NCBI GenBank assembly: GCA_001464815.1
Contig: LNDW01000015.1
Span: forward strand, 248,001 to 312,000
Source of the DNA: Betaproteobacteria bacterium Ga0077527
Lineage (GTDB): Bacteria > Pseudomonadota > Gammaproteobacteria > Burkholderiales > SG8-41
Length of the DNA stretch: 64,000 bases
Reading direction: 5' to 3'
A model generated the notes under the pieces. The model worked only from the letters and a program-made list of their open reading frames with translations. It did not search any database and was not told the DNA's origin. Shown one piece after another: positions 32,768 to 42,356 of the stretch; position 1 is the first letter of the stretch, and each line of letters starts with the position of its first letter. Both the position numbers and the translations under genes were made by a program.

Positions 32768-34432
32768 TCAGCCGTCCTGATCCCCGTCGCCGGGAAAACA
32801 GAAAATGTTCGCGGGTTCGTCGCCACGGGGACGGTCGCGGCGGATGCGATGGACTGCCGCCAGTACCGGCGGCGCGACGCGGTAGAGCAACGCGCGCTGG
32901 CGTTCGTCGAGTTTCAGGCCGGCACGCGTGATCGCGGTTTCGACGATCATGCGGATTTCCGGGTCCACAGCAGCGCCGGAGAGCGGCTCCGGCGCGGGCT
33001 CCTGCAGCACATGCGCCTGTTTGCCTGGCACCAACTGCGGTCTGCGCTGACGCCAGCCGGTGGTTTGTTCATAGGCGTGGCCAACGCGCAGCACGGTTTC
33101 TTCGTCGAAGGGGCGGCCCGCGATCTGCATCGCCAGCGGCAGCCCTGAAGCGGTGTAGCCATTGCAGACCACCAGCGCCGGGCCGCCGGTCACATTGAAC
33201 GGCGTGTAGATATTGGGCTTTTCCCATTTCTGGGAAAAGCCCGAGCCCACCAGCTTGTCGAGCCGCTCCGCCGGCGTGCTGCTCGCGGTCAGCAGCACGT
33301 CAAAACGCTGATATAGCGCATCCATTTCCCCGACCATGCTGCGCCGCTCACGCTGTGCGCGCACGTAATCCGCACCGGTGAACAGGAAGCCGGGCAGGTT
33401 GCGCCCGATGAAGTCGGCGCCGTAATCCTGGGGCCGCTCGCGCAACTCCTTTTCGTGGATGACCACGATCTCGGTTTTCGCGATCACCATCTTGGTGTCG
33501 TTATAGGCCTCGCGCGTACGCATGCGCGCCTCGCCGATCGTGGCGCCCAGCCGGTGCAGGACGTCAATCACAGCTTCCATGGCAGACGCCATGGCAGGGT
33601 CGGTCGTACCCTCCTCTTCCCAGAAGTGGCGGACCACGCCGACCCGCAGCCCGCGGATGTCGCCATCGAGCCGGGCACGGTAATCGGGCACCGGCCGTCG
33701 CGCGCTCGCCGGGTCGCGCGGGTCGTGGCCGGCGATCGCCTGCAACAGGATGGCGCAGTCCTCGACCGTCCAGGCCAGCGGTCCGGCATGATCGAAGGTG
33801 TACGAGTTCGGAATGACACCGCGGCGGCTGACGCGGCCGTAAGTGGGCTTGATGCCGGCAACGCCGCACAGCGCGGCCGGGATGCGGATGGAACCGCCGG
33901 TGTCGGTGCCCAGCGCCGCGGGCACGAACCCCGCGGCCACTGCGGCTCCCGAGCCGGAGCTGGAGCTGCCGGTGAAGTGCGCGGTGTTCCAGGGATTGCG
34001 CGCGGGCGGCCACGGCAGGTCGAGCGAGGGGCCGCCGCTGGCGAATTCATGGGTGGCCAGCTTGCCCATCAGCACGGCGCCGGCGTCAAGCAGGCGCTGC
34101 ACCGCGGTCGCGTTTTCCCTCGGGATATTGTCGATGCAAATTCTGGAATGTCCCGTGGTCAGGATGCCCGCGGTATCGAAAATGTCCTTGAGGCCGAACG
34201 GGATGCCGTGCAACGGCCCTCGATAATTTCCGCCGCTGATTTCGCGCTCGGCGGCCTGGGCCTGACCGCGCGCGAGTTCGGCGGTGCGGGTGATGAAAGC
34301 ATTGACCTGGGGATCCAGTGCATCGACCCGAGCCAGCAGCGCGTCAACGTACTCCAGCGGTGAGAGCTTGCCCGAGGCAATCAGCGCAGAGGCTTCGGTG
34401 ATGGTCAGGAAATGCAGGGGATCGGCGGCCAT
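32768..34432 (-). CDS. Amidase-signature family hydrolase
   Basis: A 554-residue amidase-signature enzyme (GatA-like fold). The Ser-cisSer-Lys triad is visible: the lysine in GIPFGLKDIFD, the cis-serine in GSSSSGSGAAVAAG and the nucleophile in GTDTGGSIRIPAALCG. The C-terminal ~90 residues exceed the usual ~465-490 and show no domain I know. It may hydrolyse an amide or urea-type compound, but as a lone gene it is not part of the tRNA amidotransferase. Upstream, in the divergent direction, is a Bug gene. Confidence 0.88.
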   Translation of the reverse strand: MAADPLHFLTITEASALIASGKLSPLEYVDALLARVDALDPQVNAFITRTAELARGQAQAAEREISGGNYRGPLHGIPFGLKDIFDTAGILTTGHSRICIDNIPRENATAVQRLLDAGAVLMGKLATHEFASGGPSLDLPWPPARNPWNTAHFTGSSSSGSGAAVAAGFVPAALGTDTGGSIRIPAALCGVAGIKPTYGRVSRRGVIPNSYTFDHAGPLAWTVEDCAILLQAIAGHDPRDPASARRPVPDYRARLDGDIRGLRVGVVRHFWEEEGTTDPAMASAMEAVIDVLHRLGATIGEARMRTREAYNDTKMVIAKTEIVVIHEKELRERPQDYGADFIGRNLPGFLFTGADYVRAQRERRSMVGEMDALYQRFDVLLTASSTPAERLDKLVGSGFSQKWEKPNIYTPFNVTGGPALVVCNGYTASGLPLAMQIAGRPFDEETVLRVGHAYEQTTGWRQRRPQLVPGKQAHVLQEPAPEPLSGAAVDPEIRMIVETAITRAGLKLDERQRALLYRVAPPVLAAVHRIRRDRPRGDEPANIFCFPGDGDQDG

Positions 34433-34556
34433 GTTCCAGATGCCGGAATCGGACCGGCATTTTCAGTGATGTCAGCGCTTCATTGTAAGACAGGGCATGC
34501 GAGAATGACCGCGACACTCCTCTTACTAGACCGAAGATCCACGGGGTATACGACAG

Positions 34557-35528
34557 ATGAAGCTGCTGCTACTGCTGCTGTTCACCGCCTGCGCATCGCT
34601 GTCAGCCACAACGGTTTCGGCGCAAGCCCCCTATCCTTCGAAAGCCGTACGCATGATCGTCGGGTTTCCGCCCGGTGGTTCGACCGACATCATGGCCCGC
34701 CTGATCTCGCCCGGCCTCACTGAGGCCTTCAAGCAACAGTTCACTGTGGATAACAGGCCTGGCGCCAACAGCAACATCGGCAACGAGCTGGCAGCCAAGT
34801 CTGCCCCCGACGGCTATACGCTGCTGGTGGTTTCGGCCTCGTTCTCGACCAACGTCAGTCTCTACCCGAAAATGGGTTACGACCCGCTGCGTGACTTCGC
34901 TCCGATCACCCGCATCGCCGCCGTTCACAACATGCTGGTGGTGCATCCGTCGCTGCCGGTGAAAACGGTGAAACAACTGGTGGCGCTGGCCAAGGCCAAA
35001 CCCGGGCAGTTGGTCTTTGCTTCTTCCGGCGGTGGCAGCACCTCGCACCTGGCTGCTGAGCTGCTGAAGACCAGCGTCGGCGGATTCGACACCATCCATG
35101 TGCCGTACAAGGGTGTCGCCCCGGCGCTGGTCGACCTGATCGCCGGCAACACGCAGGCGCTGATCTCGACCATGCCTTCGGCGACACCACACGTGAAAAG
35201 CGGGCGTCTGCGTGCGATTGCAGTGGCCAGCCTGAAGCGGGCAGCGACCTTCCCCGAATTGCCGACGTTCGATGAATCAGGCTTCCCCGGCTTCGAGGCC
35301 TCGGCATGGAATGCCGTGCTGGCCCCCGCCGGAACACCCCGCGAAATCATCAACAGCCTGAATGCGGTGATCGTGCGCACCGTGAAGTCGGCCGATTCCC
35401 GGGAAAAATTTGCAGGCCAGGGTGCCGAGCCGGTCGGCGACAGTCCGGAGCAGTTTGGCGCCTATCTGCGCGCCGAGGTTGCCAAATGGGCCAAGGTGAT
35501 CAAGGCCTCGGGCGCGAAACTCGACTGA
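34557..35528 (+). CDS. Bug/TctC family solute-binding protein
   Basis: A 323-residue Bug protein. Its signal peptide has a cysteine in the hydrophobic part (LFTACASLSATTVSAQA), but cleavage at SAQA is more likely than lipidation. AVRMIVGFPPGGSTD, SAPDGYTLLVVS, HVPYKGVAPALV and PTFDESGFPGFEA follow. Divergent from the amidase gene with 124 bases between starts, so both may answer to one signal, perhaps an amide-derived carboxylate. Confidence 0.92.
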   Translation: MKLLLLLLFTACASLSATTVSAQAPYPSKAVRMIVGFPPGGSTDIMARLISPGLTEAFKQQFTVDNRPGANSNIGNELAAKSAPDGYTLLVVSASFSTNVSLYPKMGYDPLRDFAPITRIAAVHNMLVVHPSLPVKTVKQLVALAKAKPGQLVFASSGGGSTSHLAAELLKTSVGGFDTIHVPYKGVAPALVDLIAGNTQALISTMPSATPHVKSGRLRAIAVASLKRAATFPELPTFDESGFPGFEASAWNAVLAPAGTPREIINSLNAVIVRTVKSADSREKFAGQGAEPVGDSPEQFGAYLRAEVAKWAKVIKASGAKLD

Positions 35529-35646
35529 TCCGCATACTCTTTCGGCATGTTTAGCATCCAGCATGCAGCATGCAACGGGACCGCGGCCTGATCATCACAA
35601 AAAAACCAAGCCAAACCCGCTGACGCCGGGCACAGGGAGGATTGTC

Positions 35647-37737
35647 ATGAGCTGCTTCGAAAACCGGTTTTCGCTTTGCCGCAAGCTGCAACGATTTTTT
35701 TTGGTGCTGCTTGTAACCGCCCTTGTCGCCGGCTGTGCGGTGACACCCGCGCCACTGGAGGAAAGCAGCCGCCCGATCACCGGCTACCTGGATTACTCCT
35801 GGGACAAGAACTCGGTGCTGTTCAACACCCGCGAGCGCCACCGCCAGACGGTGTTCATGGACACCTTCTATCCCTTCGACCCCTCGCTGCGCTACAACAA
35901 CGCCGAGGCGATGGTGCGTTACGAGCTCGATCACCGGCCCTTCATGCAGGACGGCGTGCTGATGGTGGCGCTGGCGGACCTGCGCAAGCTCTATGCGCCG
36001 TTCATGAGCCATACGGTGGATGCGGCGAACCAGCGCTTCACGGTGCAGCACCACTTCTTCAAAAAGCGCGTGGCGGCGGGCTCGGGCTCGCGCGCGCCGA
36101 CCATCGAATACACCAGGATCGCCTGGCAGGGCAGCTACGCGCTGGGCAGCACGGCGGCAACGTCCTCATCGGCCATCCACGCCACGGTCACCGACCGCAA
36201 CCAGATCGACAAGGCTGCGGTGGCCAGCAGCACTGCGCCCGCCGCCGCGACGCTGGCGGCCGCGCCGGTGCAGCGCCACGGCCGCATCTATGTGCCGGTG
36301 GCGAGTTTCATGCGCACGCTGGGCAAAACCATCACCGATGACAGCGCGGCCAGCGGTTTTCTGGCGGTGAGCCATGTCGGACCGCAGGACACCGGCGACG
36401 ATCTCTTCAACCCGCAGTACGCCAATCGCGGCCTGCCCAACACACCGATCACCCCGGCGCGCCTGAAGACGATGAACGGGCTGCTCGACGGCAGCATCGA
36501 CCGCGGCAACCTGTGGTTCGCCTATTACTTCGGCGACATCAATACCTACACCGGCCGCAACGATGCCCAGGGCCAGCCGGTGAACGCGATGATGGGCGTG
36601 GACCGCGTGCTGCCCTGGCGCATCTACATCCCCAAAAACTACAACGCGCGCTCGCCGGGCAAATTCACCTTCATGCTCCACGGCGGCACCGGCAACGAGA
36701 ACGCGCCCTTCGAGCGCCCCAACGACCACCTGAAAAACCAGCCCTCGCCGATGCCGGGCGTGACGCTGTTCGAGGACTATGCCGACCATTACAACTACAT
36801 CGTGCTTTCGCCCAATGGCTGGACGCGCAACCCGGTGTGGGGCAGCGGCCCTGGCGAGCAGGCGATGCTGCACACACTGGAACTCGCGAAGGCACGATGG
36901 AACATCGATCCGCAGCGCATGTTCATCTTCGGCAATTCCGCGGGCGCGGCCGGCACGATGAATTTTGTGCTGCGCCACGGCCACCTGTTCAAGGCGATGG
37001 CCCCCACCGCGCCCGGCGGCAGCAAGCCCTGGGCGGCCGATCTGAAAGGCGGCATTCTCGACATGCCCACGGTTCTGTCCTGCTTCGCAGCGGACGTCAC
37101 GGTGTTCTACGCCGGTCCGGCGAAAAATTCCTGCCAGCCCTGGTACGCGGAGAACATCAAGGGCACGATGCGCAACCTGACCGCGATCACGGTCGAGAAC
37201 GGCCACCACTCCTTCGGCCCGGCTTCGCTCTACCAGATCACCTTCGACCATTTCGAGCGCGTGCTCGATTCGACGCCGCCCCGGGTGGTGGACGCGGTGC
37301 GGCTGGCCGCCGGCCGCAACAGCGCGGCAGTGAGCAGCGGGGGCAAGACCTCGAACGTGGCACTGGCCACCGCGCCGGTCAGCCGCGACGGCACGCTGAT
37401 GATGGCGCTGGACGATCTGGCACGCATCTACGGCGAGAAAGACTTCCGCGTCTATGACGTGCACGCCTACAACCTCAAACCGTCGGACCTGGTTTCAGTG
37501 AAGACCGTGCTCTACAACAAGGTGTCGGTCAATCTCAAACCGGGGGAGCGCTTCCTGCGCGTGGGCGGCACCATCCATGCCGGCGACACCATCGACGGCA
37601 GGACCCGCGTCGCGGCGGACGATCCGCGCATCGACCGCCGCCAGCTGTCGGTGCCGGCGCAGAACGTGAATGGCAAAATCCTGGTGCCTGTGGTTGAGTT
37701 CATGCAGCTGTTCGGCAAGACCGTCACCGTGGAATAA
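35647..37737 (+). CDS. Large lipoprotein esterase (PHB-depolymerase-like) between two stalk-like domains
   Basis: A 696-residue lipoprotein; LVTALVAGC is the lipobox. The centre (~350-560) is an alpha/beta hydrolase of the polyhydroxybutyrate depolymerase / feruloyl esterase type: FMLHGGTGNENAPF for the oxyanion hole, FGNSAGAAG with S431 and VENGHHSFGP for the histidine. It is flanked by two related segments resembling the copper amine oxidase N-terminal stalk repeat: HGRIYVPVASFMRTLGKTIT near 230 and NGKILVPVVEFMQLFGKTVT at the C terminus. It is probably cell-surface or periplasmic and acts on a polyester or ester. Start at 35647 begins the signal sequence. Confidence 0.82.
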   Translation: MSCFENRFSLCRKLQRFFLVLLVTALVAGCAVTPAPLEESSRPITGYLDYSWDKNSVLFNTRERHRQTVFMDTFYPFDPSLRYNNAEAMVRYELDHRPFMQDGVLMVALADLRKLYAPFMSHTVDAANQRFTVQHHFFKKRVAAGSGSRAPTIEYTRIAWQGSYALGSTAATSSSAIHATVTDRNQIDKAAVASSTAPAAATLAAAPVQRHGRIYVPVASFMRTLGKTITDDSAASGFLAVSHVGPQDTGDDLFNPQYANRGLPNTPITPARLKTMNGLLDGSIDRGNLWFAYYFGDINTYTGRNDAQGQPVNAMMGVDRVLPWRIYIPKNYNARSPGKFTFMLHGGTGNENAPFERPNDHLKNQPSPMPGVTLFEDYADHYNYIVLSPNGWTRNPVWGSGPGEQAMLHTLELAKARWNIDPQRMFIFGNSAGAAGTMNFVLRHGHLFKAMAPTAPGGSKPWAADLKGGILDMPTVLSCFAADVTVFYAGPAKNSCQPWYAENIKGTMRNLTAITVENGHHSFGPASLYQITFDHFERVLDSTPPRVVDAVRLAAGRNSAAVSSGGKTSNVALATAPVSRDGTLMMALDDLARIYGEKDFRVYDVHAYNLKPSDLVSVKTVLYNKVSVNLKPGERFLRVGGTIHAGDTIDGRTRVAADDPRIDRRQLSVPAQNVNGKILVPVVEFMQLFGKTVTVE

Positions 37738-37764
37738 CACCCGACCGATCCCGAGGAAAAAACC

Positions 37765-38754
37765 ATGACCGCCACGCCCTTCACCGCCCCCGTCGTCGAT
37801 GCCCTTTCCGTGCGCGTGCTGGTCGATTCGCGCTACGAGCGCTTCCTGCCGCGGATGAACCATCCGCATGTGAAGATCGAGCATGTCGGGCGTATCCTCG
37901 GCCGGCCGGAGAGCACTTTCGCCTGCGAGTGGGGTCTGTCGCTGCACCTGACCTCGGAAAAGGACGGCGCGAAAGCGCAGTACGTGCTCGACTTCGGTTA
38001 CACGCCGGAGATCATCAACCGCAATTTCGAGCTGCTCGGCATCGAGCCCGGCAAGATAAACGGCCTGATCCTCTCCCACGGCCATCTCGACCACTTCGGC
38101 GGGCTGCAGGGTTTCGTCCGGCAGCACCGCGCGCAGATGCGCGATGACCTCGCGCTGTATGTCGGCGGCGAAACCATCTTCCGCACCAAGTGGGTGAAGG
38201 AAGGCGGCGAGACCCTGCCCTGGTGCACGCTCGACCGCGCGGCGCTGGAGGCGCAGAAGGTGCTGCCGGTGTGCTGCCCGCAGCCGCAGGCGCTGGACGG
38301 CGCCTTCACCTCGGGCTATATCGAGCGCAGCTCCTTCGAGACCGTCACCGGCGGCTCGATGGTGGTGGACGACCATTTCACGCCGGCCGAGCGCGCCGGC
38401 AATCTGGTCAAGGACACCCACCCCGACGAACACGCCACCTGCTACATCGTCAAGGGCAAGGGCCTGGTGGTGATTTCATCCTGCGGCCACACCGGCATCA
38501 TCAATACCGTGCGGAGTGCGATGAAGGCCGCCAACACCGACAAGGTGCACGCGGTGATGGGCGGCTTCCACCTCGGCCCCTCGCCGCTGGATTACCTGCA
38601 GCACACGCTGCAGGAACTGAAGGCGATCAATCCCGATGTGATCGTGCCGATGCACTGCACCGGCGAGCGTTTCATCGACCTGCTGCGCCAGCAGATGCCG
38701 GAGCAGGTGGTGTATTCCAACGTGGGCAGCCGCTATACCTTCGGGATGCAGTGA
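37765..38754 (+). CDS. Metallo-beta-lactamase-fold hydrolase
   Basis: A 329-residue MBL-fold protein. LSHGHLDHFGG gives H-x-H-x-D-H and SSCGHTGIINT a further histidine; the pattern resembles the MJ0936/methanopterin-related MBL group (COG1237). No signal peptide. It begins 27 bases after the esterase stop with GAGGAAAAAACC before the ATG, so the two are probably cotranscribed. Perhaps a lactone or ester hydrolase acting on the esterase product; that is inference. Confidence 0.85.
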   Translation: MTATPFTAPVVDALSVRVLVDSRYERFLPRMNHPHVKIEHVGRILGRPESTFACEWGLSLHLTSEKDGAKAQYVLDFGYTPEIINRNFELLGIEPGKINGLILSHGHLDHFGGLQGFVRQHRAQMRDDLALYVGGETIFRTKWVKEGGETLPWCTLDRAALEAQKVLPVCCPQPQALDGAFTSGYIERSSFETVTGGSMVVDDHFTPAERAGNLVKDTHPDEHATCYIVKGKGLVVISSCGHTGIINTVRSAMKAANTDKVHAVMGGFHLGPSPLDYLQHTLQELKAINPDVIVPMHCTGERFIDLLRQQMPEQVVYSNVGSRYTFGMQ

Positions 38755-38775
38755 ACATCAATCGAAGGTATTTTA

Positions 38776-38805
38776 TAAGTTATTGATTTTATTAAATAAT
38801 TTTTA
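38776..38805. repeat. AT-rich 30-bp motif, copy B
   Basis: Begins TAAGTTATTGATTTTATTAA and ends TAATTTTTA, between the convergent stops of the MBL and MmgE/PrpD genes, running into the latter's stop codon. It cannot be a promoter for either. Confidence 0.6.
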
Positions 38806-40233
38806 CAGCAGCCGCAACAGGCCGGCAACGTCCTGCTCCGCTTCCAGCGCACGCAGGCGGCGCGCGAGCTGATCGAGGTTAGCGTCGGCAACGGGCTTCA
38901 CCGCGAAGCTCATGCATTCCCTGAATTTGGCTTCGAGCCGGTTCCAACTCACCGGGTTGCCGGGATCGCCGGGCACGCTGGTCGCGCGGTGTTCGAGGCG
39001 GCGTCCGTCGCGCGTGACGATTTCCACCGAGGTCCGCGCGACATCGGCCGAGCCGCCCTTGCCGGTGATCGGACCACCGGCCGGCCGGTAGCTGACGCGG
39101 TCGGCCATCGCCAGCACTGCCGGATCATTGAGGCCCTCCGGCGTGAAATCGCGCAGGGTCACATTGCCCTTGGCGGCCATGATCGCGGTGGTAAAGGGAA
39201 TGCTGTATTTGCCGTCGATGCTGACCTTGGGCCGCCGTTTCTTTTCGATCGGTTCGCACAAGAGCTGCGTGCCGCCGGTGCCGCCGACGATGGTGATGCT
39301 GTCGATATCGGCGGGCGTCAGGCGGTGCTGTTCGTACAGGGCGAGGATCGACACATTGGTGGTGCGGGTATAGGCGCAGGCCGGCCACACCTTGAAGCCA
39401 TGGCGCTCCATCAGCGGAAAATCGCGCCCGAGACCGGCGACGATGCCGTCCGAGTCGGGTTCGCGGCCGCGGATGTAGGTCTTGAAAAAACCGTAGCGGC
39501 CTTCGATCACGTCCTTGGCACCGATGATGCCGCGCTGGGCGAGCTGCGCGGCGAGCACCGAGCCCTGCCCCGAAAACCCGGCCTGCATCGCGCGCATGTG
39601 GGTGGCCGCGCCAACCGCCATCTGCCGGCTGCCGCTCATCTGGTTGAAGCCGATGCCGATCGCGTTTTCCATCTGCTCCGGATTCAATCCGAGCAGGCGG
39701 CCGGCAGTCGCCGCCCCGGCGATGTAGCCGAGCAGCTGCGTGGCGAACCAGCCCTCGGTCATGGTCCAGTCGGGCACGTCGATGGCGCGGCTGATGCGCG
39801 TCATCAGGTCGGTGCCGGCGGCGACCGCGGTGATCAATTCGCGGCCGCTGACGCCGCCGATCTTCTCGGCAACGGCCAGCGCCACGGGGATGGTGACGAT
39901 GGCAGGATGGCCGCTCTCGCCGATGTCATCGTAGTCGAGCATGTGGCCGAGGCTGCCGTTGAGGAATGCCGCCCAGGCCGCGGGCGCCTTGCCGCCGAAG
40001 CCGAGCAGCGTGGCCTCGGGCCGGCCGCTGAAATCAAGCACGTAATCCTTGAGGATCGCAGCTTCCGGTGCGAGGCTGCTCGCGCCGGTGGCCACGCCGA
40101 GGGTGTCCATCACGCACTGCTTGAGACGGTCGACGAGCGCCGGCGGCAGGTCGTCGTAGCGCAAGGTTGCGGCATGGGTGGCCAGGCGCGCGGTGAGGCC
40201 GGCGCCGGCGGTGAAATCTGCAGGTTTGTTCAA
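38803..40233 (-). CDS. MmgE/PrpD-family dehydratase
   Basis: A 476-residue MmgE/PrpD protein, the family of 2-methylcitrate dehydratase and cis-aconitate decarboxylase. Family landmarks: GHMLDYDDIGESGHPAIVTI, GIGFNQMSGSRQM and KVWPACAYTRTTN. Its ATG overlaps the Bug stop (ATGA), so it is the last gene of the operon that starts at GntR. In this context it probably dehydrates or isomerises a branched di- or tricarboxylate. Confidence 0.9.
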   Translation of the reverse strand: MNKPADFTAGAGLTARLATHAATLRYDDLPPALVDRLKQCVMDTLGVATGASSLAPEAAILKDYVLDFSGRPEATLLGFGGKAPAAWAAFLNGSLGHMLDYDDIGESGHPAIVTIPVALAVAEKIGGVSGRELITAVAAGTDLMTRISRAIDVPDWTMTEGWFATQLLGYIAGAATAGRLLGLNPEQMENAIGIGFNQMSGSRQMAVGAATHMRAMQAGFSGQGSVLAAQLAQRGIIGAKDVIEGRYGFFKTYIRGREPDSDGIVAGLGRDFPLMERHGFKVWPACAYTRTTNVSILALYEQHRLTPADIDSITIVGGTGGTQLLCEPIEKKRRPKVSIDGKYSIPFTTAIMAAKGNVTLRDFTPEGLNDPAVLAMADRVSYRPAGGPITGKGGSADVARTSVEIVTRDGRRLEHRATSVPGDPGNPVSWNRLEAKFRECMSFAVKPVADANLDQLARRLRALEAEQDVAGLLRLL

Positions 40234-41219
40234 CTGGCCTCCGGTTTCTTGAGCAGGCCCAGGCGCTTGACGATCACGCTCCAGCGCTTGGCCTCGCTCA
40301 CGATCAGTTCCTGGAATTGCGCGGGCGAATTCGGCGCCGCCGCTTCGGCGCCATCGGCGGCCAGACGCGCCTTCATCTCCGGCGAGTTGACGATGGCGAT
40401 CACCTCGCGGTTCAGGCGCTGCACCACCGGTACCGGGGTGCCCTTGGGCGCGAGCAATCCGTACCAGCTGCGCAGGTCGTAGCCGGGCACGCCGGACTCG
40501 GCAACGGTGGGCAGGTCCGGCAGCGCCTGCACCCGTTGCGGGCTGGTGATCGCCAGTCCCTTCAGCTTGCCGCTGCGCACCAGCGGGCTGGCGGTCAGCG
40601 TGTTGGTGATCGACAGGTGGACGCGCCCGCCCATCACATCAATCATCGACAGGCCGCTGCCCTTGTACGGCACATGGGTCATTTCAATGCCGGCCATCGA
40701 GCTGAACAGTTCCATGCCGAGGTGCACCACCGTGCCGGTGCCGCTGGAGGCATAGACCAGCGGCTTGGCCTTGGCCAGCGCGATCAGTTCGCGCACGTTG
40801 CTGACGGGCAGCGAAGGTGTCGCCACCAGCAGATAAGGCTGCGACAGCATCATCACCACCGCGGCGAGATCCTGGGGAATGTTGGTGGTGACCGTGCCCA
40901 GCAGCATCGCGGTGACGTTCTGCGCGCTGAGGGTGACCAGGGTGTAGCCATCGGGTGCGGCCTGCGCGCCGATCTGCAACGAGATCGCGCCCGAGGCGCC
41001 GGCCCGGTTGTCCACCACCACCGACTGCCCGAGTTTCTCCGCGAGCCGCACCGAAACCGCGCGGGTCATCAGGTCGCTGCCGCTGCCGGCGGGGGTGCCG
41101 ACCAGCACGCGCACCGGCTTGTTGGGGTAGTCCTGCGGCGCAGGTCTGGCATGGGCGGCCACAGGAATGGACATCGCGGCAATCACCGCCGCGATGCAGG
41201 TGGTGGAGCGGTCAGGCAT
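40230..41219 (-). CDS. Bug/TctC family solute-binding protein of the tricarboxylate-type operon
   Basis: A 329-residue Bug protein. The signal peptide from 41219 (MPDRSTTCIAAVIAAMSIPV) ends near AHA. VRVLVGTPAGSGSD, AAPDGYTLVTLS, HVPYKGSGLSM and PTVAESGVPGYDL follow. The GTPAGSGSD loop is again a variant. Lying inside a catabolic operon, it most likely binds the substrate of the pathway, which makes it the best candidate here for ligand assignment. Overlaps MmgE/PrpD by four bases. Confidence 0.92.
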   Translation of the reverse strand: MPDRSTTCIAAVIAAMSIPVAAHARPAPQDYPNKPVRVLVGTPAGSGSDLMTRAVSVRLAEKLGQSVVVDNRAGASGAISLQIGAQAAPDGYTLVTLSAQNVTAMLLGTVTTNIPQDLAAVVMMLSQPYLLVATPSLPVSNVRELIALAKAKPLVYASSGTGTVVHLGMELFSSMAGIEMTHVPYKGSGLSMIDVMGGRVHLSITNTLTASPLVRSGKLKGLAITSPQRVQALPDLPTVAESGVPGYDLRSWYGLLAPKGTPVPVVQRLNREVIAIVNSPEMKARLAADGAEAAAPNSPAQFQELIVSEAKRWSVIVKRLGLLKKPEAS

Positions 41220-41235
41220 GCTTGAATCCTCCGGG

Positions 41236-42348
41236 TCAGTCGCTGTGCCGCGACGTAATGACAACCTCATCACCATCGACATCGAAGTGATGGTCAAAAT
41301 CTTCGGAAACCCATTCCATGAACCGCAGCGCATCGTCGAAACGCGGGTCCTGCCGGCGCAAGGGCTCCGGCCGCAGACGGGTGTCGATCAGCACCGGCAG
41401 GAAGGACACCCGCTGCACGCCGCTCTCCGAGAGCACCGCGCGCGCGATCAGGCTGCGCTTGGCATCGCTGCCATAGGACAGATGCGGGTAGGCCGGGTCC
41501 AGCGTCACGCCGTAGCGGCGCTCGAACTGCGCGGCCTTCTGCGGCGACTTGGCGGTGGAGGACATGATGAAATTGGACAGGCTGTAGAAACAGACCTTGC
41601 CGCCATGAACGCCGATGGCCTTGGGTGTGTGGGCATGGTGGCCGAGGATCAGGTCGGCACCGGCGGCAAATGCGGCCTCGGCGACGGTGACCTGATAGTC
41701 GGCGATCAGGCGCGGAATGTAATGCACGCCCCAGTGCAGCGACACCACGACGTTGTGCGCCAGTGCGCGCGCGGCACGGATGTCCCCGCACAGCGCGGCA
41801 AGGTCTTCTTCATAAGGCACCGTCACCACGCGCGGCGGCACGCCGGGCTGGTAATCAAAAGCTTCGTAATAGGTGTGCACGCGCAGCGGCGCCACGCCGG
41901 GTTGGTCGGGGCCGGCGGCATAACCCGTCTGCAGGATCGAGCAGTAGGCGAGGAAGGCGGTGCGCACGCCCTTGCGTTCAACGATGACCGGCGCACGCGC
42001 TTCCTGCAGGTTGCGGCCGGCGCCGACGACCTGCAGCCCCTTGCCGCGCAGCAGCTCGAGGGTGTCGAGCATCGCGTCGGCGCCCCAGTCCATGGCGTGA
42101 TTGCTGGCCAGCGACACCACGTCAAAGCCGCAGTCGGTAAAGACCTCCGCCAGCCGCGGGTGGACCCGGCTGTGCGCGCCGCTGGAATGCAGCTGGTAGG
42201 CGCCGCGTTCGGAATACACGCGTTCAACCTGCGCGAAGCGGATGTCGGCCTGCGCCAGCACCGGCTTCGCCAGCGCGCCATATGCGTTCACCGGCTCATG
42301 GATCGGGCCCACGTCGCCGCAGGCCATCAGGGTCACGGTGGCGCCCAT
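41236..42348 (-). CDS. CapA-family metallophosphatase-fold protein
   Basis: A 370-residue CapA (poly-gamma-glutamate synthesis) family protein. The calcineurin-like pattern shows in MACGDVGPIHE, VSLASNHAMDWG, VVSLHWGVHY and GHHAHTPKAIGV. No capsule genes are present. Many catabolic operons carry such proteins; the function there is unclear, perhaps a phosphatase or peptide hydrolase. It starts 8 bases after the isocitrate-lyase-family gene and ends 16 bases before the Bug start. Confidence 0.85.
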   Translation of the reverse strand: MGATVTLMACGDVGPIHEPVNAYGALAKPVLAQADIRFAQVERVYSERGAYQLHSSGAHSRVHPRLAEVFTDCGFDVVSLASNHAMDWGADAMLDTLELLRGKGLQVVGAGRNLQEARAPVIVERKGVRTAFLAYCSILQTGYAAGPDQPGVAPLRVHTYYEAFDYQPGVPPRVVTVPYEEDLAALCGDIRAARALAHNVVVSLHWGVHYIPRLIADYQVTVAEAAFAAGADLILGHHAHTPKAIGVHGGKVCFYSLSNFIMSSTAKSPQKAAQFERRYGVTLDPAYPHLSYGSDAKRSLIARAVLSESGVQRVSFLPVLIDTRLRPEPLRRQDPRFDDALRFMEWVSEDFDHHFDVDGDEVVITSRHSD

Positions 42349-42356
42349 GCGGCGGC

